This document shows, piece after piece, positions 1-9,421 of a stretch of DNA of 40,962 bases; position 1 is the stretch's first letter, and each line of letters opens with the position of its first letter. Both the position numbers and the translations under genes were made by a program. This stretch comes from Pseudoalteromonas sp. G4 (GTDB taxonomy: Bacteria; Pseudomonadota; Gammaproteobacteria; Enterobacterales; Alteromonadaceae), in NCBI RefSeq assembly GCF_028875915.1, contig NZ_JAPEHW010000034.1, positions 1 to 40,962 on the forward strand, in the 5' to 3' direction. The notes below the pieces were generated by a model that did no database searches, was not told the DNA's origin, and saw only the letters and a program-made list of their open reading frames with translations.

Positions 1-589
1 TTTCTTTCAGACTTTCCTTGGTTGTTGCACCACTCCAGCAGAGCAACATAATCGCAACAGGTATTTCAAACGCAATACCAAATGCGAAGAACAACTTTAA
101 TACAAAACTTAAGTAACTACTGATGTCAGGCGTGATGGTCATGACATCTGGCCCTATACCTGTAAAAAAACCAAGCACTATAGGCATTACTAGGTAGTAA
201 CAAAATGCGATACCACTATAAAACAAAATAACGGAGGCCGCTAAAATCGGCATTAATACCTTTTTTTCATTTTGATATAAGCCTGGTGCAATAAATCCCC
301 ACACCTGATGCAAAATAAAAGGAAACGCTAAAAACAGTGCTGCAAATAATGTTAGTTTGAATGGCGCGAAAAAGGGCGCTGTAACATCTGTTGCAATCAT
401 GCTGGCATTTTCTGGCAGGTTTGATATCAAAGGGGTTGCCACAAACTCATAAATATCATTCGCAAAATAGACAAGCGCTAAAAATATTAACAAAATTGAG
501 GCAAGTGCTCGCATTAAGCGATTACGTAACTCAACTAAATGGCTAATAAATGTTGGTGTTGTTTCAGCGTTACTGTGAGTGTTTGTCAT
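1..589 (-). CDS. tatC: TatC, twin-arginine translocase subunit (3' end outside window)
   Basis: TatC is the polytopic inner-membrane core of the Sec-independent twin-arginine translocase. It binds the RR signal peptide and recruits TatB and TatA. I translated the minus strand from an ATG at 589; the frame stays open to the window edge, giving about 196 of the usual ~250 residues. The N-terminus carries the family feature HLVELRNRL, followed by hydrophobic segments and the typical APF..F, FPFILHQVWGFIAPGLY and EKK signatures. The start lies inside the end of tatB, a 20-base overlap in another frame, which suggests translational coupling. It is the last visible gene of the tatABC operon, read right to left. 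Identification is firm; only the C-terminus is unseen. Confidence 0.95.
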   Translation of the reverse strand, partial: MTNTHSNAETTPTFISHLVELRNRLMRALASILLIFLALVYFANDIYEFVATPLISNLPENASMIATDVTAPFFAPFKLTLFAALFLAFPFILHQVWGFIAPGLYQNEKKVLMPILAASVILFYSGIAFCYYLVMPIVLGFFTGIGPDVMTITPDISSYLSFVLKLFFAFGIAFEIPVAIMLLCWSGATTKESLKE

Positions 590-911
590 TACTGCTATTC
601 TGCACTTGCTCGGTCGTTTGATCGCTCGATTTGTAGCTGTGGGTCACTGATTGCGCAGCTTCAGAAAGTTCATTAATTGAACGCTGAAGTTCTGGCGATA
701 GATTATCCATACCTTGTTGTTCGGCTTTTTTAAGGTTTTGATGCAGTTCATGTACACGCAATTCTTCGTTGATCTCAGCTTGTACATTGGTTGCCATTTG
801 CTTAATTGTTTTTATCCAGCGTGCAACAGAGCGCACCGCTGTTGGCAAACGCTCAGGGCCCAACACAATCAGACCGACAACAAGAACAACAAAAAGCTCC
901 CAAAAGCCCAT
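570..911 (-). CDS. tatB: TatB, twin-arginine translocase subunit
   Basis: TatB forms the substrate-receptor complex with TatC in the inner membrane. The 113-residue protein has one N-terminal membrane helix (about residues 4-20) ending in the LGPERLP hinge that marks TatB. An amphipathic helix and a charged, glutamine-rich cytoplasmic tail follow. The length is somewhat shorter than E. coli TatB (about 170) but normal for marine gammaproteobacteria, because the tail varies. It starts two bases after tatA ends and overlaps the start of tatC, so the three are almost certainly one transcription unit. The hinge sequence distinguishes it from TatA. Confidence 0.95.
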   Translation of the reverse strand: MGFWELFVVLVVGLIVLGPERLPTAVRSVARWIKTIKQMATNVQAEINEELRVHELHQNLKKAEQQGMDNLSPELQRSINELSEAAQSVTHSYKSSDQTTEQVQNSSNDKHSQ

Positions 912-913
912 GG

Positions 914-1138
914 TTATACCTTATCGTGCTTTTTTTCGCTTTCGCCTGTTTTATCGTGCTCAGTTTTATTTTGAATAGCCTCAGATTTTTGTTCTTCATC
1001 TGAAACTGCTTTTTTAAAACCTTTAACTGCACCACCTAAATCGCTACCGATCCCACGCAGCTTTTTAGTGCCAAATAACAATACGATAATTGCTAAGATA
1101 ATTAGTAGTTGCCAAATGCTAATACCACCAATACCCAT
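914..1138 (-). CDS. tatA: TatA, twin-arginine translocase pore subunit
   Basis: TatA multimers form the protein-conducting element of the Tat pathway. The 74-residue protein shows the family layout: a short N-terminus (MGIGGISIW), one membrane helix (about residues 8-22), the [14 protein letters not shown] hinge and amphipathic helix with the conserved FG pair, then an acidic and lysine-rich tail. It is the first tat gene in transcription order. It follows ubiB by 31 bases on the same strand, so tat genes may be co-transcribed from the ubi promoter or have their own start in this short gap. The ubi-tat linkage is also found in enterobacteria. Confidence 0.95.
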   Translation of the reverse strand: MGIGGISIWQLLIILAIIVLLFGTKKLRGIGSDLGGAVKGFKKAVSDEEQKSEAIQNKTEHDKTGESEKKHDKV

Positions 1139-1169
1139 AATAGTTTCTCCAATTCAGTCGATGGTTAAA

Positions 1170-2786
1170 TTATACCTGATGATTGCTTGAATGTCGCAAA
1201 GCGCGCCAAGCACAGATTGTAGCTGCGCTAAACAAAGCAATTGAGGGAATAATAAATTCAGTCACAAAAAATACAGTGCCAGTTAATGTAAATGTCATGG
1301 CAAAAATTGCCCATACAATAGCACGGTTAGATTGTTGTATTGTGACGTTTGCACTGTTATTTGTGTTTTGTTTAAGTGCTTTATAGAGTAAATCAGGCAT
1401 TTCAGGCAGTTTTTCGCCCCAAAATGGAAGATTTTCTTTAATTTGTGAGAAGACCGCTTTAGGCCCTATTTGTTGTTTTACCCAATCTTCTAAAAATGGT
1501 TTTGCGGTTTTCCAAAGATCTAATTGTGGGTAAAGCTGGCGGCCTAATCCTTCAATATACAATAGCGTTTTTTGCAGTAGTACAAGCTGTGGTTGCACTT
1601 CCATATTAAATCTTCGGGCGGTATTGAATAGATTTACTAGTACTTGGCCAAAGGAAATTTCAGCAAGCGGTTTTTGGAAGATTGGTTCACATACCGTGCG
1701 AATCGCAAACTCGAATTCTTCAACATTTGTATCTGCTGGCACCCAACCTGAATCGACATGGAGCTCTGCCACTTTACGATAATCACGATTAAAAAACGCA
1801 ATAAAGTTTTCGGCTAAATAGCGCTTATCTTCTTTGTTGAGTGTGCCAACAATGCCGCAGTCGATACCAATGTACATTGGGTTTTCTGGGTGTTCGCGAG
1901 AGACAAAAATATTACCTGGATGCATATCCGCATGGAAAAAGCTGTCACGAAATACTTGGGTGAAGAAGACCTCTACACCACGTTCTGCAAGCAGTTGTAA
2001 ATTGGTGTTTTGTGCCTCAAGTGCGCAAATATCAGATACGGGAATACCGTAAATACGTTCCATCACCAGTACATTTTTACGGCTGTAATCACTATAAACG
2101 TAAGGGATATAGAGGCTATCGGAGTTTTCAAAATTGCGCTTAAGCTGAATCGCATTAGCGCCTTCACGCTGTAAATCAAGCTCATCTAACAGTGTTTTTC
2201 GATATTCGTTAATAACTTCAACAGGGCGTAGGCGTTTTCCATCAGGCAAAAATTGACTGACTAATTTAGCCAATTGCGCCATTAGCTTTAAATCCGCATA
2301 AATTGCATCTTCAATATCAGGGCGAATGACTTTTATCACTACTTCATGACTTTCATCATGGTGCTTTAACTGTGCAGTGTGAACTTGTGCAATTGATGCA
2401 GAAGCAAGCGGTTTAGTATCAAAATCGTCAAATAATTGATGAATGTCATCTAAGCCAAGGGCTTGCTCAATAAGCTTTTGCGCTTTTTCACCATCGAATG
2501 GCGCGACATTGTCTTGAAGTAAGCTAAGTTCTTTCGCGATATCAGGTGGCAGTAAGTCGCGTCTTGTTGATAACATTTGGCCAAATTTAACCCAAACCGG
2601 ACCAAGAGACTCGAGTGCTAGGCGCAATCGCTGACCAACGCTCTTATCTTTGTGTTTGTTACCAAGCCAAAAGAAACATGCGCGCGCTATTTTTCCATAC
2701 CAAGGAAACAAATGATTTGGGATAAGCTCATCTAGGCCGAAATTAAGCAAGGTTTTGATTATTTTATAAGCACGAGGGAAATGCAC
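1170..2786 (-). CDS. ubiB: UbiB, ubiquinone biosynthesis accessory kinase-like protein
   Basis: UbiB is a membrane-anchored atypical kinase/ATPase of the ABC1/ADCK family needed for ubiquinone synthesis; the exact substrate is still debated. The 538-residue protein carries the family marks: [15 protein letters not shown] (KxGQ motif), the alanine-rich ASASIAQVH in place of a glycine-rich loop, VIKVIRP with the conserved lysine, HADMHPGN as the catalytic loop and IDCG as the metal-binding site. Two hydrophobic helices close the C-terminus. The start codon at 2786 is GTG with AAGGA about eight bases upstream. It lies 11 bases after ubiJ in the ubiE-ubiJ-ubiB order known from E. coli. Length matches the family (546 in E. 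coli). Confidence 0.96.
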   Translation of the reverse strand: MHFPRAYKIIKTLLNFGLDELIPNHLFPWYGKIARACFFWLGNKHKDKSVGQRLRLALESLGPVWVKFGQMLSTRRDLLPPDIAKELSLLQDNVAPFDGEKAQKLIEQALGLDDIHQLFDDFDTKPLASASIAQVHTAQLKHHDESHEVVIKVIRPDIEDAIYADLKLMAQLAKLVSQFLPDGKRLRPVEVINEYRKTLLDELDLQREGANAIQLKRNFENSDSLYIPYVYSDYSRKNVLVMERIYGIPVSDICALEAQNTNLQLLAERGVEVFFTQVFRDSFFHADMHPGNIFVSREHPENPMYIGIDCGIVGTLNKEDKRYLAENFIAFFNRDYRKVAELHVDSGWVPADTNVEEFEFAIRTVCEPIFQKPLAEISFGQVLVNLFNTARRFNMEVQPQLVLLQKTLLYIEGLGRQLYPQLDLWKTAKPFLEDWVKQQIGPKAVFSQIKENLPFWGEKLPEMPDLLYKALKQNTNNSANVTIQQSNRAIVWAIFAMTFTLTGTVFFVTEFIIPSIALFSAATICAWRALRHSSNHQV

Positions 2787-2797
2787 TAACTGGATCC

Positions 2798-3403
2798 TTA
2801 AATTACCGTTTTAAGCTTATCAACACGCTGTTCTAGTTGTGCCAAATTTTGTTGTAATGCACGGCAGTGTTGCTTGAATAATTGCGCTTCAAGCGGGTGA
2901 ATCGAGACTTTTAACTCATCTTGTAAAAGGCTGGTAATTGTTGTCTCAGTTATCTTTCTTTGCTGTTTCAGTTTATGAGTTGTTTGTTTAATAAAGTTTA
3001 CTAAGGTGTAAGCTGGGCCATCACCGAAATAGCGTGACAGATTATCCGCCCAATCGATGTCTAAGTTATTGAATGCTTTGCTGTAGTGCTGAGCAAGATT
3101 TAAATCACCGTCTAAATTGAGCTTACCGCTTCGGATAAGTTGAGTAACATTCTCAGGTTTTTCCAGTTCAAGCAGGGTGTTTAAATCTGCGCTAATAAAG
3201 CAGTCACTGCTTGCATCACCGTTTGGTAAAATATGAAACTTGGCACCGTCAAAAATCACCGTCATAACAGCATTAAGGTCGGTCACTTCAACGGTTAACT
3301 GCTGGCGAACAGCTGGAGTTAAATCATTAATAAACTCATTATCAAGTTTAATTAATTGATTTAATAGCTGCTCGATCGACGCTGCAATAAGGCTAGACAC
3401 CAT
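2798..3403 (-). CDS. ubiJ: UbiJ, SCP2-domain ubiquinone biosynthesis accessory factor
   Basis: UbiJ is a lipid-binding accessory factor of the soluble ubiquinone-synthesis complex and partners with UbiK. The 201-residue product has an SCP2-like N-terminal half, with a DFIxAD-type strand pattern around [14 protein letters not shown], and a helical, partly coiled-coil C-terminus rich in Q and K ([19 protein letters not shown]). I start it at the ATG at 3403, five bases after the ubiE stop. An upstream in-frame TTG at 3439 would overlap ubiE by 32 bases and adds no family-like sequence. Position between ubiE and ubiB supports the name strongly, since sequence conservation in this family is low. 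Confidence 0.87.
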   Translation of the reverse strand: MVSSLIAASIEQLLNQLIKLDNEFINDLTPAVRQQLTVEVTDLNAVMTVIFDGAKFHILPNGDASSDCFISADLNTLLELEKPENVTQLIRSGKLNLDGDLNLAQHYSKAFNNLDIDWADNLSRYFGDGPAYTLVNFIKQTTHKLKQQRKITETTITSLLQDELKVSIHPLEAQLFKQHCRALQQNLAQLEQRVDKLKTVI

Positions 3404-3407
3404 AGTG

Positions 3408-4166
3408 TTAGAACTTAAACCCTTTATGAAGAGCAACAATCCCGCCTGTTAGGTTTTCATAGCTGGTCATTTCAAAACCTACTTCTTCCATCATTGCTTT
3501 CAATGTTTCTTGGTCCGGGTGCATGCGAATTGATTCAGCTAAATAACGATACGATTCTGCATCGTTAGCAACGAGTTTGCCCATACCTGGTAGTAAGTTA
3601 AATGAGTAAAAATCATAAGCTTTATTCAGTGGCTCATAAATCGGCTTGGAAAACTCTAATACCAATAAACGACCACCAGGCTTTAATACGCGTTGCATTG
3701 ACGCCAGTGCTTTGCTTTTATCTGTGACATTTCTAAGGCCAAAAGCAATGGTAATAAGATCAAATGTATTGTCTGGAAATGGCAATGCCTCAGCGTTCAT
3801 TTGCACATATTCAATGTTCCCTACCTTACCTAAGTTACGCAGTTTGTCGCGTCCGACTTTAAGCATGGAATCATTGATATCACCAAGAATAACTTGGCCT
3901 TCTGGGCCAACAATATCACTGAAACGCGCGGTCAAATCGCCAGTACCACCGGCTAAATCTAAAATAGTTTGACCTTGGCGAGCACCTGAGCAAGCAATGG
4001 TATGGCGTTTCCATAAACGGTGAACACCAAACGACATTAAGTCATTCATTACATCGTATTTGGCTGCAACAGAATGGAATACATCGGCAACTAAACCTTG
4101 TTTTTCGTCTCTTGCTACAGATTTGTAACCAAAGTGTGTTTGCTCGTCTTGCGGCTTCATTTTCAA
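3408..4166 (-). CDS. ubiE: UbiE, ubiquinone/menaquinone C-methyltransferase
   Basis: This class I SAM-dependent methyltransferase carries out C-methylation of the benzoquinol ring (and of demethylmenaquinol where menaquinone is made). The 252-residue protein shows the N-terminal [19 protein letters not shown] signature, the SAM-binding [12 protein letters not shown] motif, LGDINDSML, and the C-terminal family signature FGLRNVTD with [17 protein letters not shown]. Length equals that of E. coli UbiE (251). It heads the minus-strand ubi-tat block. The 142-base gap to the divergent gene at 4309 must hold its promoter, but I could not pick out convincing -35 and -10 boxes. Confidence 0.97.
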   Translation of the reverse strand: MKMKPQDEQTHFGYKSVARDEKQGLVADVFHSVAAKYDVMNDLMSFGVHRLWKRHTIACSGARQGQTILDLAGGTGDLTARFSDIVGPEGQVILGDINDSMLKVGRDKLRNLGKVGNIEYVQMNAEALPFPDNTFDLITIAFGLRNVTDKSKALASMQRVLKPGGRLLVLEFSKPIYEPLNKAYDFYSFNLLPGMGKLVANDAESYRYLAESIRMHPDQETLKAMMEEVGFEMTSYENLTGGIVALHKGFKF

Positions 4167-4308
4167 TCCTATGATTATTAACGCCTATAGTTTACTCGAA
4201 TGGAGTGAGAAATGACAATCATCAGCAAGGTCTAATAGCTTAAATTGGGCACTTTTGTTGATCTCACACTAGACTGAATTTATTGGTGAAAAAATGATCT
4301 TATAAAAT

Positions 4309-6228
4309 ATGACGTTAAAAACCTATTTTAACTTAATTGTGGCAGTCATTATGGTGCTGCTGTTTGCCGCTATTACAAGCTTTTCGCTGATAAATAGTAA
4401 GGCGTTTGTTAAACAGCAGTTAGCACAGCAAACTCAATTGGTTGGTCAAAATGCGGTGCAAACTCTCAAGGTTCAAATGGGGCTTGAGCAGGATGAAATG
4501 GTAAAACGCTTTACTGACTTTAAAAAAGCGTATGAGTTTACCTATTTACGACTTCAGCACAATAACAGCACTTTGCTTGAACACCGATCAAGCCCAAAAA
4601 CAGTAATGCCACCTTGGTTGCAAAGCTTACTTGCCCTTAATAGCCCTTTATTTCAGCAGTCGGTATATGTTGATGAACGCGAATACTTGGTGCAGTTGCA
4701 AATATCAAATGTGATGGCCAATGATTATATATTTCAGCAACTAAAAGATGTGTGTTTGATTTTTGCTTTCTTTACGTTTCTTACTTGGTTTGTTTTTCGC
4801 GTCGCGATTAATATTATCAAAGCGCCTATTGAAGCACTTCAGCAGCATACCAATAAACTGGCCGATAACGATTTTTCAGTTGCCCCTGAAATTCACAGTG
4901 TTTCTGAAATGAATGCTTTGATGTCCAGTCATAATCGTATGACTAATCAAGTAAAAGAACTTGTTAATGAGCTTACAAAACGTCTTGAACATGCAAAAAA
5001 TGCCTTATATCGCGATGAGTTAACTCAACTGGGTAACCGACGTTTATTTAGTGCGCAGTTTAGTCAGTTGTTGCATGAAGAAAAAAACCAAAACGGTGCG
5101 CTAATTTTGATGCGTCTAAGTGAATGGGAGAATGTTCGACGAAAAGAGGGGTTTTTAGTTGCAAGATCATTCTTAGAAGATGTCATTCATACATTGCAAA
5201 GCAACTCAAAGCAAGGAGCCAATGCGCGTATTTTCCGACTTAACGACAATGAGTTTGCTTGTGTTTTACAGCATCTAACACGTGATGAATTAGTAAAACT
5301 TCTCAATGATTTATCATCTGATTTAGCAAGGTTACAAGGACGTTATCAGCAGAAAAAAGAAGTGTTGATTGGTGCGGTACTATGGCACAGCAATGATGAT
5401 ATGTCGGCGGTAATGAAGGCTGCTGATGAAGCTGTTTTAATGGCAACAAAAGAACGTTGGCAATATCACTTATACGAACCTTCAGAACGCATTAAGAAAG
5501 TATCCGATATGCTTGCTACGCGTGAAGGAGTGCTATTAGCCATTAATGAATCAAGTCTGCACCTTTCTCAACATGGGGTGATGATGTCAGATCAATTGAA
5601 TTTAATGTTTTCTGAGGTGCTAAGTAAAATTCAGTACAAGGACGAAATTATACCTACTTTATTGCTGCAGTCTAAAGCAGAGCAGTTTTCAGCAAGCGCG
5701 CAGTTAGATAAACGGATATTTGATCAAATTAGAGCCTTGTATATCAAGGGAAACTTAGATTTACCTGTGAGTATTAACGTCTCAGTGCACAGTGTATTAG
5801 ATGATGAATTTTACGCATGGCTAATGGAGCAATCTCACCAATATGGAGATTTATTTTCTTCTATTATTTGGGAGTTTGATGAAATGATGTTGTCGCAAAG
5901 CCAATTAGCGCCTCAGGTAATCACTAAATTGCATAAACTAGGATCAAAGGTAGCGATTGACCATTTTGGTACTGGTGATAATACATTATTAGCTCTTCGC
6001 AAGTGGCCAGTCGATATTGTGAAGCTCGATGGCAGCTTTATTCATGAATTGGAGCAAAAACAAGATTCTTGGTATTTTCTTGAAAATATAATTAAGTTGG
6101 CGCACAGCTTAGGCGTTGTTGTTGTCTGTGAGCAACTTGAGTCTGAGCAACAAGTTAAATGGGCGAAAGAGTTGGGCAGCGATGGTTTACAAGGCTTTAA
6201 ACTTGCACTGCCCCATTCGGTAAGTTGA
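4309..6228 (+). CDS. LapD-like membrane protein with degenerate GGDEF and EAL domains
   Basis: Likely a c-di-GMP receptor rather than an enzyme. The 639 residues read: a membrane helix (about 7-28), a periplasmic region of about 115 residues resembling the LapD/MoxY N-terminal domain (paired hydrophobic segments, PPWLQSL, a second strand pair before the membrane), a second helix (about 146-168), a HAMP-like stretch (170-230), a GGDEF-family domain (from DELTQLGNRR at 236) and an EAL-family domain (about 405-635). The GGDEF site is NDNEF (312-316). The EAL motif reads EVL (436-438), and DDFGTG reads DHFGTG (551-556). The NVS asparagine and the K of DIVKLD are kept. Layout and length match LapD, which binds c-di-GMP through an inactive EAL domain and controls the periplasmic protease LapG. 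No lapG is nearby. CsrD has a related layout and is the main alternative. Confidence 0.72.
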   Translation: MTLKTYFNLIVAVIMVLLFAAITSFSLINSKAFVKQQLAQQTQLVGQNAVQTLKVQMGLEQDEMVKRFTDFKKAYEFTYLRLQHNNSTLLEHRSSPKTVMPPWLQSLLALNSPLFQQSVYVDEREYLVQLQISNVMANDYIFQQLKDVCLIFAFFTFLTWFVFRVAINIIKAPIEALQQHTNKLADNDFSVAPEIHSVSEMNALMSSHNRMTNQVKELVNELTKRLEHAKNALYRDELTQLGNRRLFSAQFSQLLHEEKNQNGALILMRLSEWENVRRKEGFLVARSFLEDVIHTLQSNSKQGANARIFRLNDNEFACVLQHLTRDELVKLLNDLSSDLARLQGRYQQKKEVLIGAVLWHSNDDMSAVMKAADEAVLMATKERWQYHLYEPSERIKKVSDMLATREGVLLAINESSLHLSQHGVMMSDQLNLMFSEVLSKIQYKDEIIPTLLLQSKAEQFSASAQLDKRIFDQIRALYIKGNLDLPVSINVSVHSVLDDEFYAWLMEQSHQYGDLFSSIIWEFDEMMLSQSQLAPQVITKLHKLGSKVAIDHFGTGDNTLLALRKWPVDIVKLDGSFIHELEQKQDSWYFLENIIKLAHSLGVVVVCEQLESEQQVKWAKELGSDGLQGFKLALPHSVS

Positions 6229-6236
6229 TTTATGCG

Positions 6237-7241
6237 TTAGGCTGGGTCGAAGAATACGTTATTCTTACCCTGCAGTTTTGCTCTTGCTACCGAGTGTCTT
6301 GCTGCTGCCGTCAGCTGATTTAGATTATTGTCATGCATTTCACTGATGCCCAATGAAATAGTCAATGTTGGCAAACGTCTGCCACTTCGCGAGCTGATAA
6401 ACTTCAGCTTTTCAACACCTGAGCGCATTCTTTCAGCAATTTCTTTAGCTGTTTGCAAGCTTACATCAGGCAATAAAATGATGAACTCTTTCCCTTTGGT
6501 TCGAACAGGTAGTCCACTTTCTTGAACATAAGAGCGAATTTTTTTGGCCACTTTACCAATAACCACATCGCCAACGGCTTGACCGTACTTCTCATTGAAG
6601 TCATTAAAGTCATCAATATCAATGGCGATTGCACAGATAGACTTTCCTTGCTCAACCCAAACAGCTGCTTTATCGGCCATGTATGTTTCTTTATATAGAC
6701 CTGTTAATGGGTCGACATGTCGCTGCTTTTCGATTTTTTGTAATTGTTGTTGGCAGATCTTGAGTTCTTGTCTGGCTTGCAATAATGATTCGTGCACATG
6801 TTGTTGCGAGCCTTTAAGCTCATAACTGGCATTGATTAAATCCGCGATAAGTTGTTTAGCTTCATTGATATCTGCATCATCAATTGCAATTAAACTGCTG
6901 TCGAGAGTCGCAATGTATTTATTGACGGTATCACTGCTTTTATCAATTGATGTATCCATAGTGTCTAATGTTTTTGAGACACCTTGAATTAATTCTTTCT
7001 GGCTTGAATCTTGTTCAGATAAATAGCGATTGAATAGATTTTCTAGGATGAAATTATCTAATTTTTCATCGGCGGCGAGTAATCCTTCCAGTTCTTCACA
7101 CAAAGCATCGTTTGATTTTGAGATATAGCTATAAACTGTATGATAGTTGATCGGAATAGGTGGTAAATTATACCTTTCTAAAAACCAGCAAACCTCTGTC
7201 ATTTTTTGCTGCGCTTGTGCCATGGAATCATGGTACTTCAT
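6237..7241 (-). CDS. GGDEF-domain protein with a KGKEF active-site variant, probably inactive
   Basis: A soluble 334-residue protein with no membrane segment. The first 170 residues are helical, ending in a coiled coil rich in Q, E and L. The GGDEF domain starts at DPLTGLYKE (178 on) and has the metal-site strand AIDIDDFNDFNEKYG. The signature loop reads RTKGKEF (K249-F253). The usual GG[D/E]EF glycine at position 1 and acidic residue at position 3 are both lysine, and these contribute to GTP binding and catalysis. By family knowledge this should abolish or badly impair diguanylate cyclase activity. The end of the domain (TLTISLGIS, then A.AR..AKLQGKN) is normal, so the change is local and not a sign of general decay. 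Its stop lies eight bases from that of the convergent LapD-like gene. Confidence 0.8.
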   Translation of the reverse strand: MKYHDSMAQAQQKMTEVCWFLERYNLPPIPINYHTVYSYISKSNDALCEELEGLLAADEKLDNFILENLFNRYLSEQDSSQKELIQGVSKTLDTMDTSIDKSSDTVNKYIATLDSSLIAIDDADINEAKQLIADLINASYELKGSQQHVHESLLQARQELKICQQQLQKIEKQRHVDPLTGLYKETYMADKAAVWVEQGKSICAIAIDIDDFNDFNEKYGQAVGDVVIGKVAKKIRSYVQESGLPVRTKGKEFIILLPDVSLQTAKEIAERMRSGVEKLKFISSRSGRRLPTLTISLGISEMHDNNLNQLTAAARHSVARAKLQGKNNVFFDPA

Positions 7242-7555
7242 AAAATCCCAACCTCAGTGGTTAATTACCGCTTAAATATTCACCCTAAATTATTAGCAAC
7301 CTTCATCCATTAAAGTCCTAAGTAATTAGAAAACAATTTTTCTATTTTGGGAATAGGAAAAGTCTATTAATTATCAAAAAAAAGTGATTTTTTCACTATG
7401 AGTAATGCCAAAACTTAGTAATTGGAAACTATCACTACATAAATGATTAAAAACGCCTGTCTGTATACTGAAATGTTGACTTGGTCGCAAATAAGTTGAG
7501 ATTAAAAAATGAAATTGCGTATGCTGGTACGAAATAATCATTTTGGTTTTAGTTT
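7242..7555. other. AT-rich divergent intergenic region
   Basis: This 314-base stretch separates the minus-strand GGDEF gene from the plus-strand DUF885 gene and should contain both promoters. It is very AT-rich. A short hairpin at 7383-7397 (AGTGA/TCACT, 5 base pairs) is followed on the minus strand by a run of Ts. It has the form of a weak leader terminator before the GGDEF gene, but so short a stem in such AT-rich sequence could be chance. No reading frame in it looks coding. Confidence 0.4.
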
Positions 7556-9349
7556 ATGAGAACAATAAAAGTATCCCTATTGACGTTAGCCTTATCGAGC
7601 ACTTTATTAACGGGTTGCCAATCAACAGACAATTCAACAGCTTCGCAACCAGTTGTTTCACAGGCGCAAACGGCACAGCAATTTGAGAAGTTAGCAGAAA
7701 AAATAGTCGCATACCGCAATAGTATTGACCCGTTTAAGAATAAAGATGGTGTCGATGGCTACTTTTTACAAAACCTCTCAAGTGAGTTTTTAGCAGAAAA
7801 TTTTGCCAAGAATCAGGCATTTTTAAGTGAGCTCAACAGTATCAATGTTGCGCAACTTGATGAGCAAAACCAAATTAATCATTCAATTATGCTTTCTCAG
7901 GTGAAAAATGAGGTTGATGAATATCGTTTTAATACCCATTACATGCCATTAACCTCAGAGTTTGGTTTTCACTCTGCGCTGTCATTTATGGTTTCAAGCA
8001 GTAGCTTTAAAACATTAGAAGATTATCAGCTGTATTTAAATCGTTTAGCTGGGGTAAAACGCTATTTCGAGCAAAATACTTATTGGATGAAAAAAGGCAT
8101 TGAGATTGGTTTAACACAGCCAAAACCTGTGCTTGTTGGTTATGAAGATTCAATTAAAGCATACCTAGTTGATGAGCCAAGCAAGTCAGCTTTTTACAAA
8201 CCGTTTATTACAAAGCCTGAGCATATTTCTGACAAAGAGTTTGCTGAACTGCAGGGTAAAGCTAAAGCAATAATTGCAGAGCAAGTAATCCCTGCGTATG
8301 AAAACTACCTAGTTTTCTTCGAATCGGAATATAAACCAAATGCGCGTGCTGAAATAGGCATATCATCAACTCCAGGTGGAGTGGATTATTACCAGAATCG
8401 GGTGAAATACTACACCACAACCAATATGACTGCAGAGCAAGTACACCAACTTGGTTTACAAGAAGTAAAACGAATTCGTTCAGAAATGCAACAAATTATT
8501 GAATCGACAGGTTTTAAAGGTAGCTTTGCTGAGTTTGTTCAATTTTTACGAACTGATCCGCAGTTTTATGCCAAATCTGCTGAAGAGTTATTGAAAGAAG
8601 CGTCGTATATTGCCAAAAAAGCGGATGCGCAATTACCTAAATTCTTTAAACTGCTACCGCGCACGCCTTATGGTGTTGAACCTGTACCAGATTCAATTGC
8701 ACCAAAATACACTACAGGTCGCTATGTGGGTGCCAATAAAGATACCGACCCAGGTTATTATTGGGTAAACACATATGGTTTGGACAAGCGTCCATTATAC
8801 GTGTTAGAAGCGCTGACTTTACATGAAGCTGTGCCGGGTCATCATTTACAAATATCTCTTAATAAAGAGCTAGAGAATGTTCCTGACTATCGTCGCAATC
8901 ATTATATTTCGGCATTTGGTGAGGGGTGGGGGTTATACTCTGAATACCTTGGCAAAGAAATGGGATTCTACCAAGATGCTTATAGCGAATTTGGCCGTTT
9001 AACTTATGAAATGTGGCGTGCTGCACGTTTAGTTGTAGACACAGGTATGCATTTATTTGGTTGGAGTCGTGAACAAGCTATGACTTTTATGCAAGAAAAC
9101 TCTGCATTATCATTGCATAACATCAAAACAGAAACGGATCGCTATATCTCATGGCCGGGCCAGGCTCTTTCATACAAAATTGGTGAATTAACGATTAAGC
9201 GATTGCGTGCGAAAGTTGAAGCTGAGTTAAAGCAAAACTTTGATATAAGAGAATTCCATTATCAAATCTTAAAGAATGGCTCATTACCTTTAGATTTATT
9301 AGAACGTCAAATTGATAGATATATCGAGCTGGCTAAGCAAGCAAAATAA
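7556..9349 (+). CDS. DUF885-family lipoprotein, predicted zinc-dependent peptidase
   Basis: A 597-residue secreted lipoprotein. The signal peptide runs to about residue 20 and ends in a lipobox (LLTGC), so the mature protein should be lipid-anchored at Cys21. The rest matches the DUF885 family. The key motif is LHEAVPGHHLQ with H423, E424 and H429/H430, a variant of the HExxH zinc site, followed downstream by GEGWGLYSE, which would supply a further acidic ligand. SFVARP-like helical repeats are not present. DUF885 proteins are thought to be metallopeptidases related to the M32 clan; the substrate here is unknown. There is no clear Shine-Dalgarno sequence before the ATG. The 3' end coincides with the terminator of an RNA on the other strand (9343-9406). 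Confidence 0.85.
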   Translation: MRTIKVSLLTLALSSTLLTGCQSTDNSTASQPVVSQAQTAQQFEKLAEKIVAYRNSIDPFKNKDGVDGYFLQNLSSEFLAENFAKNQAFLSELNSINVAQLDEQNQINHSIMLSQVKNEVDEYRFNTHYMPLTSEFGFHSALSFMVSSSSFKTLEDYQLYLNRLAGVKRYFEQNTYWMKKGIEIGLTQPKPVLVGYEDSIKAYLVDEPSKSAFYKPFITKPEHISDKEFAELQGKAKAIIAEQVIPAYENYLVFFESEYKPNARAEIGISSTPGGVDYYQNRVKYYTTTNMTAEQVHQLGLQEVKRIRSEMQQIIESTGFKGSFAEFVQFLRTDPQFYAKSAEELLKEASYIAKKADAQLPKFFKLLPRTPYGVEPVPDSIAPKYTTGRYVGANKDTDPGYYWVNTYGLDKRPLYVLEALTLHEAVPGHHLQISLNKELENVPDYRRNHYISAFGEGWGLYSEYLGKEMGFYQDAYSEFGRLTYEMWRAARLVVDTGMHLFGWSREQAMTFMQENSALSLHNIKTETDRYISWPGQALSYKIGELTIKRLRAKVEAELKQNFDIREFHYQILKNGSLPLDLLERQIDRYIELAKQAK

Positions 9350-9406
9350 AATAAAGGCTGCTTCAAGCCACGTAATTTATGATGTTACAATGGTTTCGAA
9401 GCAGCC
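9343..9406 (-). terminator. Rho-independent terminator of the minus-strand GEMM-like RNA
   Basis: GGCTGCTTC (9356-9364) pairs perfectly with GAAGCAGCC (9398-9406) around a 33-base loop that can pair further next to the stem. On the minus strand the stem is followed by TTTATTTTATTTT (complement of 9343-9355), a good U-tract. On the plus strand the downstream sequence is not T-rich, so this terminator serves minus-strand transcription. It overlaps the stop codon of the DUF885 gene. Its upstream arm begins 15 bases after the last pair of the aptamer, the usual place for a riboswitch expression platform. Confidence 0.75.
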
Positions 9407-9421
9407 TACATAGCCCTCGAC

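Noticed and set aside
7383..7397. Short hairpin with T-run upstream of the GGDEF gene, possible attenuator
   Set aside because: Only five A/T-rich pairs; likely chance in this AT-rich region. Mentioned in the intergenic entry only.
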